A DNA stretch of 64,000 bases from NCBI GenBank assembly GCA_045221575.1, contig JBGUWU010000010.1, forward strand, positions 31,927 through 95,926. The letters run 5' to 3'. The notes under the pieces were generated by a model. It was given only the letters and a program-made list of their open reading frames with translations, was not told where the DNA came from and did not search any database. The DNA is from Scybalousia_A sp045221575. GTDB lineage: Bacteria; Bacteroidota; Bacteroidia; Bacteroidales; P3. Positions 26,557 through 34,611 of this stretch are shown piece by piece. Made by a program: the position numbers and the translations under genes. The first letter of the stretch is position 1. Each line of letters opens with the position of its first letter.

Positions 26557-27567
26557 GTCATTTACATTTCTTATATTATATATAGGTATATCTATTTGTG
26601 AGCGAAGAAAAGAGAGTAGTTTTCCGTTGTCAATCTTAAATCCAAGAGGAGAAACGGGATTAACAGTTATGGCAAGAAGTCGGGTAGAGTAGAGATAGAG
26701 GATTTTCCCTCCCAAAGACAAGAAACGTCTTGTATTTAATGGAGAAGAAAAGATATGGGTAAAGTCTTTGGTTATAAGAGTATAATCTTGAAGATTTTTT
26801 TTGGCGATTAGTAGTTCTAAAAGTTTGTCTGTTATCATGCCAGGAATAAATAATGTTTTAGAGATGTTGAATAACTTATCTCTATACTTGTCTATCATAA
26901 GTAAAGATGGTATCTCTAAATCTATAATTTCGTTTGTTGTTTGATTGATGGCGAATATTCCTTGCGATATGTTGGAGAGTTTTTCTTTTAATGAATTTTC
27001 AGCACAAGGCAATAAGGTCATATCATATACGAACTTAGTCTGGTTACATATTTTCTCTATACTTGCAGATAAGACAGCACCTGTGGAAAGAATCATTGCT
27101 TCTGTTATGGAAGGAGATGCAAAACTTTTTCTTGACAAAGCCCCATCTATTAGACAAATATCACATTTAGAGGATAGTTCATTGATAAGTTCTTTTAGCC
27201 AAACGGTAGAAGTAGGTCCAGAAAGCATAACATTACCAAAAGAAAGTGTTCTTGCAGTAACTAATCTTCCGAGAGTGGAAGCATAATGAGAAAGATTTTC
27301 TACTTGAGATATTATTTGACGTTGTTCATACAACTTTTCTGAGGTAACAAACAAAGTATTTGGATAAACAAATACCATTGGTTTAGATGTAGAGGTAACT
27401 TGGTCAATGGTTTCTCCGTCTATTCCTATAGAAGTTACCGCTATTGATTTATTAAAGGAATGCAGACGAGACAGAACATAATTAAGTGTTTCTGTCTTGC
27501 CTGCATTCTTATCCATTCCTACAAAAGAAATACTCTTGTAGTTTAATATGTCTTTAACGAAAGGCAT
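26554..27567 (-). CDS. P-loop protein beside kamA, BioD/SIMIBI-like nucleotide-binding domain
   Basis: 337 residues of unknown function. The nucleotide-binding motif GMDKNAGKT (residues 17-25) has the spacing of dethiobiotin synthetase (GTDxxVGKT) rather than the classical Walker A. The stretch CDICLIDGALSRKSFASP near residue 140 is placed like the second acidic motif of that class. It lies downstream of kamA on the same strand, 103 bp away with a heptad element between them. From memory, lysine-fermentation clusters of Porphyromonas and Fusobacterium also carry a P-loop protein by kamA. A role in activating or repairing an aminomutase is a guess only. Confidence 0.7.
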   Translation of the reverse strand: MPFVKDILNYKSISFVGMDKNAGKTETLNYVLSRLHSFNKSIAVTSIGIDGETIDQVTSTSKPMVFVYPNTLFVTSEKLYEQRQIISQVENLSHYASTLGRLVTARTLSFGNVMLSGPTSTVWLKELINELSSKCDICLIDGALSRKSFASPSITEAMILSTGAVLSASIEKICNQTKFVYDMTLLPCAENSLKEKLSNISQGIFAINQTTNEIIDLEIPSLLMIDKYRDKLFNISKTLFIPGMITDKLLELLIAKKNLQDYTLITKDFTHIFSSPLNTRRFLSLGGKILYLYSTRLLAITVNPVSPLGFKIDNGKLLSFLRSQIDIPIYNIRNVND

Positions 27568-27578
27568 TCTTCTTTTTA

Positions 27579-27666
27579 ATTAGAAATTAAAAATTAGTAA
27601 TTTGATCGTCTTCTTTGAAGTCACCCCAATTTCTAATTTCTAATTACTAATTACTAATTTTAATTA
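27579..27666. repeat. Heptad-repeat element, locus 5 (arrays on both sides)
   Basis: It has ATTAGAA-like units on the left, the core (reverse sense: GTCTTCTTTGAAGTCACCCC) at 27608-27627, and about five TTTCTAA/TTACTAA units on the right. It lies between kamA and the P-loop gene. Confidence 0.7.
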
Positions 27667-27670
27667 AGGT

Positions 27671-28924
27671 TTATCTGTTTTTATTTCTTTCGTGTCTTTC
27701 AAGGTCTTTAGGTTCCATAGCCATTCTGTCGCCATGTAATAAACCAGCAACACCTTCTCTTTCTATATCTTCACCTTTTAGGAAATCAACATCACATTCT
27801 CCTGGAGTATAATCCAAAGGTTCAGAATAAGTAGTTATAACTCCTTCGTAGTTTCTTAGGACTACTTTGCCAGGAGCTTGAGATATGATATATTGAGGCA
27901 TAACAGGAGTTTTACCACCACCACCTGGAGCATCAACAACGAAAGTAGGAACAGCGTAACCTGAAGTATGACCGCGAAGATTTTCCATTATTTCTATACC
28001 TTTGCTAACTGTTGTACGGAAATGTTCCAATCCCATAGACAAATCGCATTGATAAATGTAATAAGGTCTTACTCTCATTTGTACTAAACGTTGAACAAGT
28101 TTCTTCATTACTCGTGCATCGTCATTAACTCCTCTTAGTAATACACTCTGATTTCCTAATGGAACACCAGCATTCGCTAATTTAGCACAAGCTTCAGCTG
28201 CTTCTGGAGTACATTCGTTAGGGTGATTGAAATGAGTATTTAACCAAATAGGGTGATATTGTTTTATCATATTAACAAGTTTGTCTGTTATTCTCATAGG
28301 ACAAACAACAGGAGTACGAGAACCCATTCTTATGATTTCAACGTGAGGTATTGCTCTTAAACGTTTTATTATGCTTTCAAGCATTTCATCACTAACCATA
28401 AGACAATCTCCACCAGACAAAAGAACATCTCTTACTTGAGGAGTACGAGCAATATAATCTATTCCTTGTTGAATAAGGTCAGTGCCAACGTTAGCATCTT
28501 TTTGACCAGCGAAACGTCTTCTTGTACAATGACGACAATACATAGAACACATATCTGTTATAAGGAAAAGAACTCTATCTGGATAACGATGAGTAATGCC
28601 AGGGACAGGAGAATCTTCATCTTCGTGCAAAGGGTCAAGAAGATCTGCTTTTGCTTGATGTGTTTCTTTTATTGTTGGAATAGCTTGTCTTCTTACAGGG
28701 TCGTTAGGATTGTTAGGATCTATAAGAGAAAGATAATAAGGAGTGATAGCCATTCTTAAAGTTTTAAGAGCAACTCTTACACCTTCTTCCTCTTCCTTAG
28801 TAAGAGAAACATATTGTTTTAATTGATCAAGAGTTTCAATACGGTTTTTTACTTGCCAATGCCAATCGTTCCATTGTTCGTCTGTAACTTGTGGAAACAA
28901 TTCTTTTCTTCTATTTACTTGCAT
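27671..28924 (-). CDS. kamA: Lysine 2,3-aminomutase
   Basis: Radical SAM, PLP-dependent enzyme that turns L-lysine into L-beta-lysine, the first step of the anaerobic lysine pathway. It has 417 residues, typical of the Clostridium subterminale type. The [4Fe-4S] cysteines lie in CSMYCRHCTRR near residue 130. Other family stretches are DVLLSGGDCLMV, the HFNHPNE motif, and PTFVVDAPGGGGKTPVMP, which holds the PLP-binding lysine. A promoter lies upstream and the P-loop gene downstream. The next pathway genes, kce, kal and atoD, are 14-16 kb away. EpmB-type aminomutases are shorter and lack this C-terminal part, so a fermentation role is more likely. Confidence 0.92.
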   Translation of the reverse strand: MQVNRRKELFPQVTDEQWNDWHWQVKNRIETLDQLKQYVSLTKEEEEGVRVALKTLRMAITPYYLSLIDPNNPNDPVRRQAIPTIKETHQAKADLLDPLHEDEDSPVPGITHRYPDRVLFLITDMCSMYCRHCTRRRFAGQKDANVGTDLIQQGIDYIARTPQVRDVLLSGGDCLMVSDEMLESIIKRLRAIPHVEIIRMGSRTPVVCPMRITDKLVNMIKQYHPIWLNTHFNHPNECTPEAAEACAKLANAGVPLGNQSVLLRGVNDDARVMKKLVQRLVQMRVRPYYIYQCDLSMGLEHFRTTVSKGIEIMENLRGHTSGYAVPTFVVDAPGGGGKTPVMPQYIISQAPGKVVLRNYEGVITTYSEPLDYTPGECDVDFLKGEDIEREGVAGLLHGDRMAMEPKDLERHERNKNR

Positions 28925-28975
28925 AATTTGTTATATATTTTGATTATTACTTCGCTAATTAAGTGTTTGATTTTG

Positions 28976-29008
28976 CAAAATTAGTAAAAAAAATAAATGA
29001 ACAACAAA
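28976..29008 (-). promoter_or_regulatory. Promoter of kamA
   Basis: Minus strand: TTTG at 29005-29008, a 21-bp spacer, TAATTTTG at 28976-28983. The spacer is slightly longer than the usual 19. Confidence 0.5.
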
Positions 29009-29037
29009 ATAAAGGTATAAAAATTTGCTTAAACACT

Positions 29038-30075
29038 CTAAGGTAAAGGGGTAAAACCTTCGCCAAGTGTTTCTGTATTGCTAATGATAGTGATAAAACA
29101 TTTAGGGTCTAATTTCTTAGCAGAGTATTTTATTTTGTTATATTCTTTTCTATTGACTGTAGTATAGATTATGTTTTTTTCGGTTTCAAGATACATACCT
29201 CTGCCTTTAAGGACAGTACCACTGCGTTCCAAATCTTCTAATATTAAACTTTTCATTCCTTCAATATTATTAGTGATGATAAGCATGGTTTTATTTACTT
29301 TGTTGTCAATAACCAGGTCTATAACTTTGCCTTCTATGAATATAAGGATAATAGAGAAGATAGGTAAGCGAATATCTCCAGCGACAGCAAAAGAAGTGAA
29401 GGCAACAGCAGAATCAACAATCATTACCATTGTTCCTAATGGGATATGAGTAGAACGATGTAGAATCATGCTGACAACGTCCATGCCGCCAGAAGTAGCA
29501 CCTGCGGAAAAAATCATGGCAATAGAAACTCCATAACCTAAACCTCCGACAATAGAGTTTAGTAAGTAGTCTGGCTTAAAGTATTGCAAGATAACATCGT
29601 TGCCAATACCTCTTACGGGTAGATAGACTTCTTGTAGTTGAGCAGAAAGAGCAGTAAATGTATCTACGCTAATAAACTCTCCGGAATGAATTAGAGGAAT
29701 ATAACCATATTGAGGAATATAAAATATATTTTCAGCTAAGAATGTGAATAGCCAGGTAAAAATAACAGAGACCAAAGTTTTTATTCCGAGATTACCTCCT
29801 AAAACAACCAAACCAAGAATAAACAATGGTAAATCCATAAAAATAACTATATCCATAGGCCAGCCCCATAGATTATTGAATACAGACATTAAACCATAAA
29901 CACCTCCTGGAGCCATACCATAAGGAACAACCATAAGGAAATCCACTAATGCGAAGATAAGACAACCAAAGATAACTTTACCATAAGCAATATACCATTC
30001 TTTAGAAAAAGGTTTTTCAGCGTCTTGAAGAAATTGGTTAATCCAATTATTTAGTTTTTCGTTTTTGATAGTCAT
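29038..30075 (-). CDS. YitT-family membrane protein, copy 1
   Basis: 345 residues with five or six membrane helices and a C-terminal cytoplasmic DUF2179 domain (about residues 260-340: VNKTMLIITNN, GTVLKGRGMYL, IIYTTVNRKEY). Typical YitT stretches are APGGVYGLMSVFNN and ATSGGMDVVSMIL. The family is found in many bacteria and has no firm function; transport or membrane signalling has been suggested. A second copy sits at 53793-54692 on the other strand. The gene stands alone after a heptad array (locus 6), with a possible promoter at 30096. Confidence 0.85.
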   Translation of the reverse strand: MTIKNEKLNNWINQFLQDAEKPFSKEWYIAYGKVIFGCLIFALVDFLMVVPYGMAPGGVYGLMSVFNNLWGWPMDIVIFMDLPLFILGLVVLGGNLGIKTLVSVIFTWLFTFLAENIFYIPQYGYIPLIHSGEFISVDTFTALSAQLQEVYLPVRGIGNDVILQYFKPDYLLNSIVGGLGYGVSIAMIFSAGATSGGMDVVSMILHRSTHIPLGTMVMIVDSAVAFTSFAVAGDIRLPIFSIILIFIEGKVIDLVIDNKVNKTMLIITNNIEGMKSLILEDLERSGTVLKGRGMYLETEKNIIYTTVNRKEYNKIKYSAKKLDPKCFITIISNTETLGEGFTPLP

Positions 30076-30095
30076 ATTCTCTGTAAAAATTTTTG

Positions 30096-30103
30096 CAAAA
30101 TTA
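30096..30103 (-). promoter_or_regulatory. Possible -7 element for the first yitT gene
   Basis: It reads TAATTTTG on the minus strand, 21 bp before the start codon. Confidence 0.4.
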
Positions 30104-30110
30104 CAAAAAA

Positions 30111-30170
30111 ATTACTAATTACTAATTTCTAACTTCTAATTACTAATTTCTAATTACTAATTAGAATTTA
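30111..30170. repeat. Heptad-repeat locus 6 (array only)
   Basis: About eight units of TTACTAA/TTTCTAA run between the divergent yitT and gldH genes. The core is absent. It ends just before the gldH promoter. Confidence 0.65.
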
Positions 30171-30192
30171 TTCTTATTTTTAATTAAATTTG

Positions 30193-30200
30193 TAAATTTG
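30193..30200 (+). promoter_or_regulatory. -7 element for gldH
   Basis: TAAATTTG, 23 bp before the gldH start. No clear TTTG box upstream, where the heptad array lies. Confidence 0.45.
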
Positions 30201-30223
30201 CAAATCAAAATAAATAAAGAGAT

Positions 30224-30733
30224 ATGAAACGATTATTTTTTTCAATATTTGTTGCTTTTTCAATGCTTTTGTTGTTTTCCTCTTGCTCTAAAGATAAGGT
30301 TTATCAAGAAAGAAAAACATTTAATGAGAATACTTGGGAGAGATTAGGCAAAGGCAAAACAATAGAGTTTAAAAACATAGCGATAGAAGATACTTCAACG
30401 GTGTATGATGTTTATGTTACTTTGCGACATACTCCTTACATAAATGAAAGAAAAGTAAAGTTTTTAATGAAAATAGTTTATCCACAAGGAATAGTAAGAG
30501 AAAGCGTGCATACTATAGAACTTAGAGATAAGGAAAATAAAAATTGGGTAGGAGATGCAATGGGTGATATGATAGATGTTGAAAAACGTTGTCGTGCTTT
30601 TGTTTCTCTACCAGAAAAAGGAAATTATACTATTACTTTAACAAATCTTGGAACATATAGTCAAACTATTGGTCTAATGGATATGGGAATAATGGTAAAG
30701 AAGTCCAATCTTAAAGAATATCAAAACGAATAA
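30224..30733 (+). CDS. gldH: Gliding motility lipoprotein GldH
   Basis: Lipoprotein of 169 residues with Cys21 in the lipobox LLLFSSCSK, so it should be anchored to a membrane facing the periplasm. The conserved body includes FNENTWERLGKGKTIEF near residue 38, DVYVTLRHTPYI, and the C-terminal GNYTITLTNL with TIGLMDMGIMVKK, as in GldH of Bacteroidetes. GldH was found through gliding mutants in Flavobacterium but also occurs in non-gliding members, so motility does not follow from it. It lies 52 bp before uvrC and is probably cotranscribed with it. Confidence 0.85.
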   Translation: MKRLFFSIFVAFSMLLLFSSCSKDKVYQERKTFNENTWERLGKGKTIEFKNIAIEDTSTVYDVYVTLRHTPYINERKVKFLMKIVYPQGIVRESVHTIELRDKENKNWVGDAMGDMIDVEKRCRAFVSLPEKGNYTITLTNLGTYSQTIGLMDMGIMVKKSNLKEYQNE

Positions 30734-30785
30734 GTAATAGAGTTATTCGGAGTTTAAGAGTGTTACTTTTAATTTTAGTAGATAA

Positions 30786-32621
30786 ATGAGTTATAAGATA
30801 TTAGAAAATAATCCTAATAAGGAGCATATTCAAGATATTTTAAATACACTCGTTTCTACCCCTGGAGTATATCAGTATTTTGATAAAACAGGACGTATAA
30901 TATATGTTGGGAAAGCAAAAAATCTGAAAAATAGAGTGCTTTCTTATTTTCGTAATGATGTAAAACATAATCTGAAAACACAGGTTCTTGTTAGAAAGAT
31001 TGCAGATATAAAATTTATACATGTTTCTTCTGAAACGGAGGCTTTGCTTATGGAAAATAATCTCATAAAAAAGTATAAGCCAAAGTATAATATCATGCTT
31101 AAAGATGACAAAACTTATCCTTGGATTCGTATAACCAATGAAGAATATCCCAGAATCCTAACAACACGCAATGTTGTTAAAGATGGCTCTTCTTATTATG
31201 GTCCATATGCAAGTGGAAAGATACTCAAAGAACTTATGGATTTGTTACGGAATGTTTTTACCTATCGTTCATGTTCTCTGAATTTAACAGAACAAGGAGT
31301 AAATCAAGGAAAATTTAAGCCATGTCTTAATGCACAAATAGGATTATGTGATAAACCTTGCACAGGAGAACAATCAAGAGTAGAGTATCACAAAATGATT
31401 AGCGGGATACGACAAGTAATAAAAGGTAATTTTTCTTCCTATCTCAAAGAAATGAAAGCACAGATGATGACTTTTGCAGAGCAATTGAACTTTGAGAAAG
31501 CACAGATAATGAAAGAACGTATTACTCTTTTAGAAAACTATTCAGCAAAAAGTACAATAGTCTCTTCAATCTCGCATGACTTGGAAGTATATTCATATAT
31601 TGATGATGAAGATAAAGTGTTTATCAATATGACTAAGGTTGTGGAGGGAAAAATAAATATGTCATTTTCTGTAGAGGTGGAAAAGAAATTAGATATATCA
31701 ACTGTAGAAGTTTTTACTTCCGCAATCATACAAAACAGACTTCGTTTGCAATGGTTAGCAAAGGAGATAATTGTTCCAGAACTTTTAGATTTACCAAAAG
31801 ATTATGTTCTTCAAACAGTGCCAAGTGGAGGAGAAAGAAAGAAACTTTTAGACTTTGCTTTTCATAATGCTTTTGTGTACAGGAATCAAAAACTAAGGAA
31901 TGCCAAGATAGTAGATCCCGAACGATGGAGTAATAAGGTTGTATCGGAAATGCAAAAAGATTTACAATTAGCTAAACCTCCTCATCATATAGAATGTTTT
32001 GATAATTCAAATATACAAGGTACTAATCCGGTTGCAAGTTGTGTTGTATTTAGAGAAGGAAAGCCATCTAATAAAGAATATAGGCATTTTAACGTAAAAA
32101 CAGTTGTAGGTCCAGATGACTTTGCTTCTATGAGAGAAATTGTTTATCGCAGATATTCTCGTCTGCTTGAAGAAGAAAAAGAGCTACCGGATTTAATAGT
32201 AATAGATGGTGGAAAAGGACAACTTTCTTCTGCTGTTGAAGCACTGAAGAAAGCTAAAGTATATGATAAAGTTGTTGTTATAGGATTAGCAAAACGCTTG
32301 GAAGAAATTTATAAACCAGAAGATAATGTTCCTATTTGTTTAGATAGACGAAGCCATACATTACAAATTATTCAACATATAAGAGACGAAGCCCATAGAT
32401 TTGGTATTACTTTTCATAGAAATAAAAGAAGTAAGGCAACTTTTCGTACACAATTAACAGACATAGAAGGAATAGGAGATAAAACAGCAAGAGAACTTCT
32501 TTTGAAATATTCATCTGTTGAAAAGATAAAAAATGCTACTCTTCAAAGTTTAACAGAATGTGTAGGTAAATCAAAAGCAGAAAAAGTTTATCATTTTTAT
32601 CATCAAAACAAAGACATATAA
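30786..32621 (+). CDS. uvrC: Excinuclease ABC subunit C
   Basis: Nuclease of nucleotide excision repair that makes both incisions around a lesion loaded by UvrAB. It has 611 residues, the normal length. The N-terminal GIY-YIG nuclease is at residues 24-105 (GVYQYFDKTGRIIYVGKAKNL). A UVR motif lies near residue 225 (EQLNFEKAQIMKERI), the RNase H-like nuclease is in the middle (IECFDNSNIQGTNPVASCVVF, DLIVIDGGKGQLSS), and there is a C-terminal helix-hairpin-helix pair (DIEGIGDKTARELLLKY). All parts are present. It is followed by tRNA-Arg. Confidence 0.95.
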   Translation: MSYKILENNPNKEHIQDILNTLVSTPGVYQYFDKTGRIIYVGKAKNLKNRVLSYFRNDVKHNLKTQVLVRKIADIKFIHVSSETEALLMENNLIKKYKPKYNIMLKDDKTYPWIRITNEEYPRILTTRNVVKDGSSYYGPYASGKILKELMDLLRNVFTYRSCSLNLTEQGVNQGKFKPCLNAQIGLCDKPCTGEQSRVEYHKMISGIRQVIKGNFSSYLKEMKAQMMTFAEQLNFEKAQIMKERITLLENYSAKSTIVSSISHDLEVYSYIDDEDKVFINMTKVVEGKINMSFSVEVEKKLDISTVEVFTSAIIQNRLRLQWLAKEIIVPELLDLPKDYVLQTVPSGGERKKLLDFAFHNAFVYRNQKLRNAKIVDPERWSNKVVSEMQKDLQLAKPPHHIECFDNSNIQGTNPVASCVVFREGKPSNKEYRHFNVKTVVGPDDFASMREIVYRRYSRLLEEEKELPDLIVIDGGKGQLSSAVEALKKAKVYDKVVVIGLAKRLEEIYKPEDNVPICLDRRSHTLQIIQHIRDEAHRFGITFHRNKRSKATFRTQLTDIEGIGDKTARELLLKYSSVEKIKNATLQSLTECVGKSKAEKVYHFYHQNKDI

Positions 32622-32666
32622 ACACAATAATATTATCCTTTTTGTGTTATTCTTATCAAGATAATT

Positions 32667-32738
32667 GCTCTTGTAGTTTAATGGATAAAATTTCAGATTC
32701 CGGTTCTGACGATGAGAGTTCGATTCTCTCCAAGAGTA
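32667..32738 (+). tRNA. tRNA-Arg (anticodon CCG)
   Basis: A full cloverleaf can be drawn: acceptor GCTCTTG with CAAGAGT (one G-U at the first pair), a weak D stem GTTT/AAAT, anticodon stem TCAGA/TCTGA around TTCCGGT, and T stem GAGAG/CTCTC around TTCGATT. Anticodon CCG reads CGG. The 3' CCA is not encoded. Confidence 0.88.
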
Positions 32739-32749
32739 CAAATAAAATC

Positions 32750-33580
32750 TTAGTTCAAAAGCATAAAGTTCCCTTTTTGTGTTAGTTGCTTTCCGTCTTT
32801 ATTTGTAAAGGTTATGATATAAACATACGTGCCTTCCTTTCCTAAGCTTCCTTTTATCTTTCCGTCCCAACCATTGTTTATATCTTTAGAACTAAATACT
32901 AAAGAACCATTGCGAGAGTATATCTTCATATCGTAGGACTTTAAATCTCTATAAGCAGGCTTGAATACATTATTAGTATTTCTTGTTGGAGTGAAAGCAT
33001 TAGGAATATATAGTTTGTCAGGTAAAACAACTTCTTCTTCCTCTTCATCTATTTTCTTTTCTATTCTTTTTTCTTCAACAATAGGAGTGTTTGTTGGTTC
33101 TGTGGTTTTTGTAGTTGTTACTTCTTTTTCAACTATATTGTTTTCTGTTGTTTCAATATTGTTGTTTGAACTTATATCCTGCTTATCCAAATTACTTTCT
33201 TTAGAGACTAAAGGAGTATTCTCAATATTGGATACACTATTCTCAATTTTTGTATTCAAATTTTCCTTATTATCTCTTTTAACAATATTCTCTATTTTTG
33301 AAAATATTGTTCTACTTAGTGTTGTATTTTTTACGAAAGTAGGTAAAGTTTTGTTAGAAGATGTTTCTTTAATAGGATTAGGAGCAGTGACAACAAAAAA
33401 TACAACTGCAACAATACTGATAAGTCCAATAATAGATAAAGTTTTAAAAGGAAAATTACGCTTAGCAACTTTCTTTTCTATATTTTGCCATATCTTATCT
33501 TCAGGTTGTGGTCTGTATTCTAACAACCTTTCCTTGATCTTTTTCAATTCCTTATCTTTACTTTTATAATACTCGTTCAT
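32750..33580 (-). CDS. Membrane protein with CHU_C/gliding-type C-terminal domain, probable sigma partner
   Basis: 276 residues in three parts. The first 45 are cytoplasmic and charged, as in anti-sigma factors (YRPQPEDKIWQNIEKKV). One membrane helix follows at about residues 47-66. Then comes a long Ser/Thr/Asn/Glu-rich linker. Residues 190-276 match the gliding-motility-associated C-terminal domain used by type IX cargo (LYIPNAFTPTRN, YDMKIYSRNGSLVFSS, WDGKIKG, GTYVYIITFTNKDGK, KGNFMLLN). It overlaps the upstream ECF sigma gene by 17 bp, so the two are coupled. There is no cleavable signal peptide, so it is probably an anti-sigma-like inner-membrane protein, not secreted cargo. Confidence 0.78.
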   Translation of the reverse strand: MNEYYKSKDKELKKIKERLLEYRPQPEDKIWQNIEKKVAKRNFPFKTLSIIGLISIVAVVFFVVTAPNPIKETSSNKTLPTFVKNTTLSRTIFSKIENIVKRDNKENLNTKIENSVSNIENTPLVSKESNLDKQDISSNNNIETTENNIVEKEVTTTKTTEPTNTPIVEEKRIEKKIDEEEEEVVLPDKLYIPNAFTPTRNTNNVFKPAYRDLKSYDMKIYSRNGSLVFSSKDINNGWDGKIKGSLGKEGTYVYIITFTNKDGKQLTQKGNFMLLN

Positions 33581-34121
33581 CTGTTTTCTCCTTTGCTTTT
33601 AAAAAATCACGCATCTTTATCTTTGCTCGCATATTAATACTCCTAAGAGTAGAGGCTTTTCTGCCCGTTAAATTTTCTACATCTTTGTAGTGCATATCTT
33701 CTATTTCCACCATATTAAACACTATGCGTTCCTCAGGTTTTAAAGAGTGTAAGGCGTCTAACAGAGTTTTAGTGCTGAATCTTTTTGTATCTACATCAAA
33801 TTCAAAGTTTTCTTCTTTGTAATCTTCTATATTTTTATCAATAATACTAAATTTCTTTTTCAATTTAAGTTGATTGATTATGTTGTTGATGAAAACTCGT
33901 TTCAGCCACTTTCTTAAGTCAATCACATTCTCAAGACGTTTAGGCGAAGACAAGATTTTTATAAATGTATCTTGCAAGATATCTTCTGCATCTTCTTTAT
34001 TTTTCATATAGCGAAGGCAAATTGCAAACATTTCACTTGCATATTCTTCATAAAGAGCTCGTTGGTAGTCTCTGTCTTTTCTTATACAGCCTAATATTAT
34101 GTCTTCCTGAGTATAGTTCAT
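33564..34121 (-). CDS. ECF-type RNA polymerase sigma factor
   Basis: 185 residues with sigma region 2 (about 20-90: RALYEEYASEMFAICLRYMKNKEDAEDILQDTFIKIL) and region 4 (about 125-180: LHSLKPEERIVFNMVEIEDMHYKDVENLTG, a helix-turn-helix). There is no region 3, as in ECF factors. The next gene overlaps its end by 17 bp and encodes a single-pass membrane protein with an anti-sigma-like N-terminus. The regulon is unknown. In P. gingivalis one ECF factor controls T9SS genes, which makes such a link plausible here but not shown. Confidence 0.88.
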   Translation of the reverse strand: MNYTQEDIILGCIRKDRDYQRALYEEYASEMFAICLRYMKNKEDAEDILQDTFIKILSSPKRLENVIDLRKWLKRVFINNIINQLKLKKKFSIIDKNIEDYKEENFEFDVDTKRFSTKTLLDALHSLKPEERIVFNMVEIEDMHYKDVENLTGRKASTLRSINMRAKIKMRDFLKAKEKTDERVL

Positions 34122-34155
34122 TTAAATCTATGACAATAAAAAAGTGATTTTGTTG

Positions 34156-34163
34156 CAAAATTA
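34156..34163 (-). promoter_or_regulatory. Possible -7 element for the sigma factor operon
   Basis: It reads TAATTTTG on the minus strand, 35 bp before the start codon. Confidence 0.4.
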
Positions 34164-34259
34164 AAAGATTTTATTTTATTTTTATTCGTTTTTGTTGTTT
34201 TTTTGTGGTATTAGTAATGGTTTTTGATTGCTGAAGAAAAAGATAAAGTTTTAAGAAAA

Positions 34260-34332
34260 AAAAGAGTTGATTTTAAATTTTTAAAACTTGATTTTTGTAT
34301 ACAAAAGAGTTGATTTTAAATTTTTAAAACTT
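34260..34332. repeat. Exact 30-bp direct repeat in the sigma/DUF349 gap
   Basis: Two identical 30-bp copies, beginning AAAAGAGTTGATTTTAAA, lie at 34260-34289 and 34303-34332 (43 bp apart). The second is followed by ACTCTTTT and more T residues, pairing with its own AAAAGAGT, so it can also form a terminator-like hairpin. The rest of the 490-bp gap is AT-rich and holds no gene. Confidence 0.75.
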
Positions 34333-34481
34333 ACTCTTTTTTTTAAGTAGATTTGATATGTTTTTTTAAGCGAAAAATAAGTATAAATAAATTGTTCTTT
34401 TTTTACTAAATGTCTAATAAAATGAGGAAAAAGTATCATTTCTATTTCTTTGTATTTATTCTAAAAAATAATTAAATTTTA

Positions 34482-34511
34482 TTGTTGTATGGAAAAAAAG
34501 TTATATGTTTG
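34482..34511 (+). promoter_or_regulatory. Promoter and long leader of the DUF349 gene
   Basis: TTG (34482-34484), 19 bp, TATGTTTG (34504-34511). About 95 bases separate it from the start codon. That leader contains an AGCACC/GGTGCT hairpin at 34569-34594. Confidence 0.5.
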
Positions 34512-34611
34512 CAAAAATTTTAAAACAAATTAACAAAAAAATAACTATTTAAATTATTAATCAATGAAAGCACCAATGGGAATCTTGAGGTGCTAAACAA
34601 CAAACTAAATT

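Noticed and set aside
30478..30490. TTATCCACA as a DnaA box marking an origin
   Set aside because: It is a single copy inside gldH, with no cluster and no dnaA, dnaN or gidA nearby.
32961..33569. A 202-residue plus-strand frame opposite the sigma partner gene
   Set aside because: It is rich in Ser, Val and Phe runs, as expected from reading the Glu/Asn-rich linker backwards.
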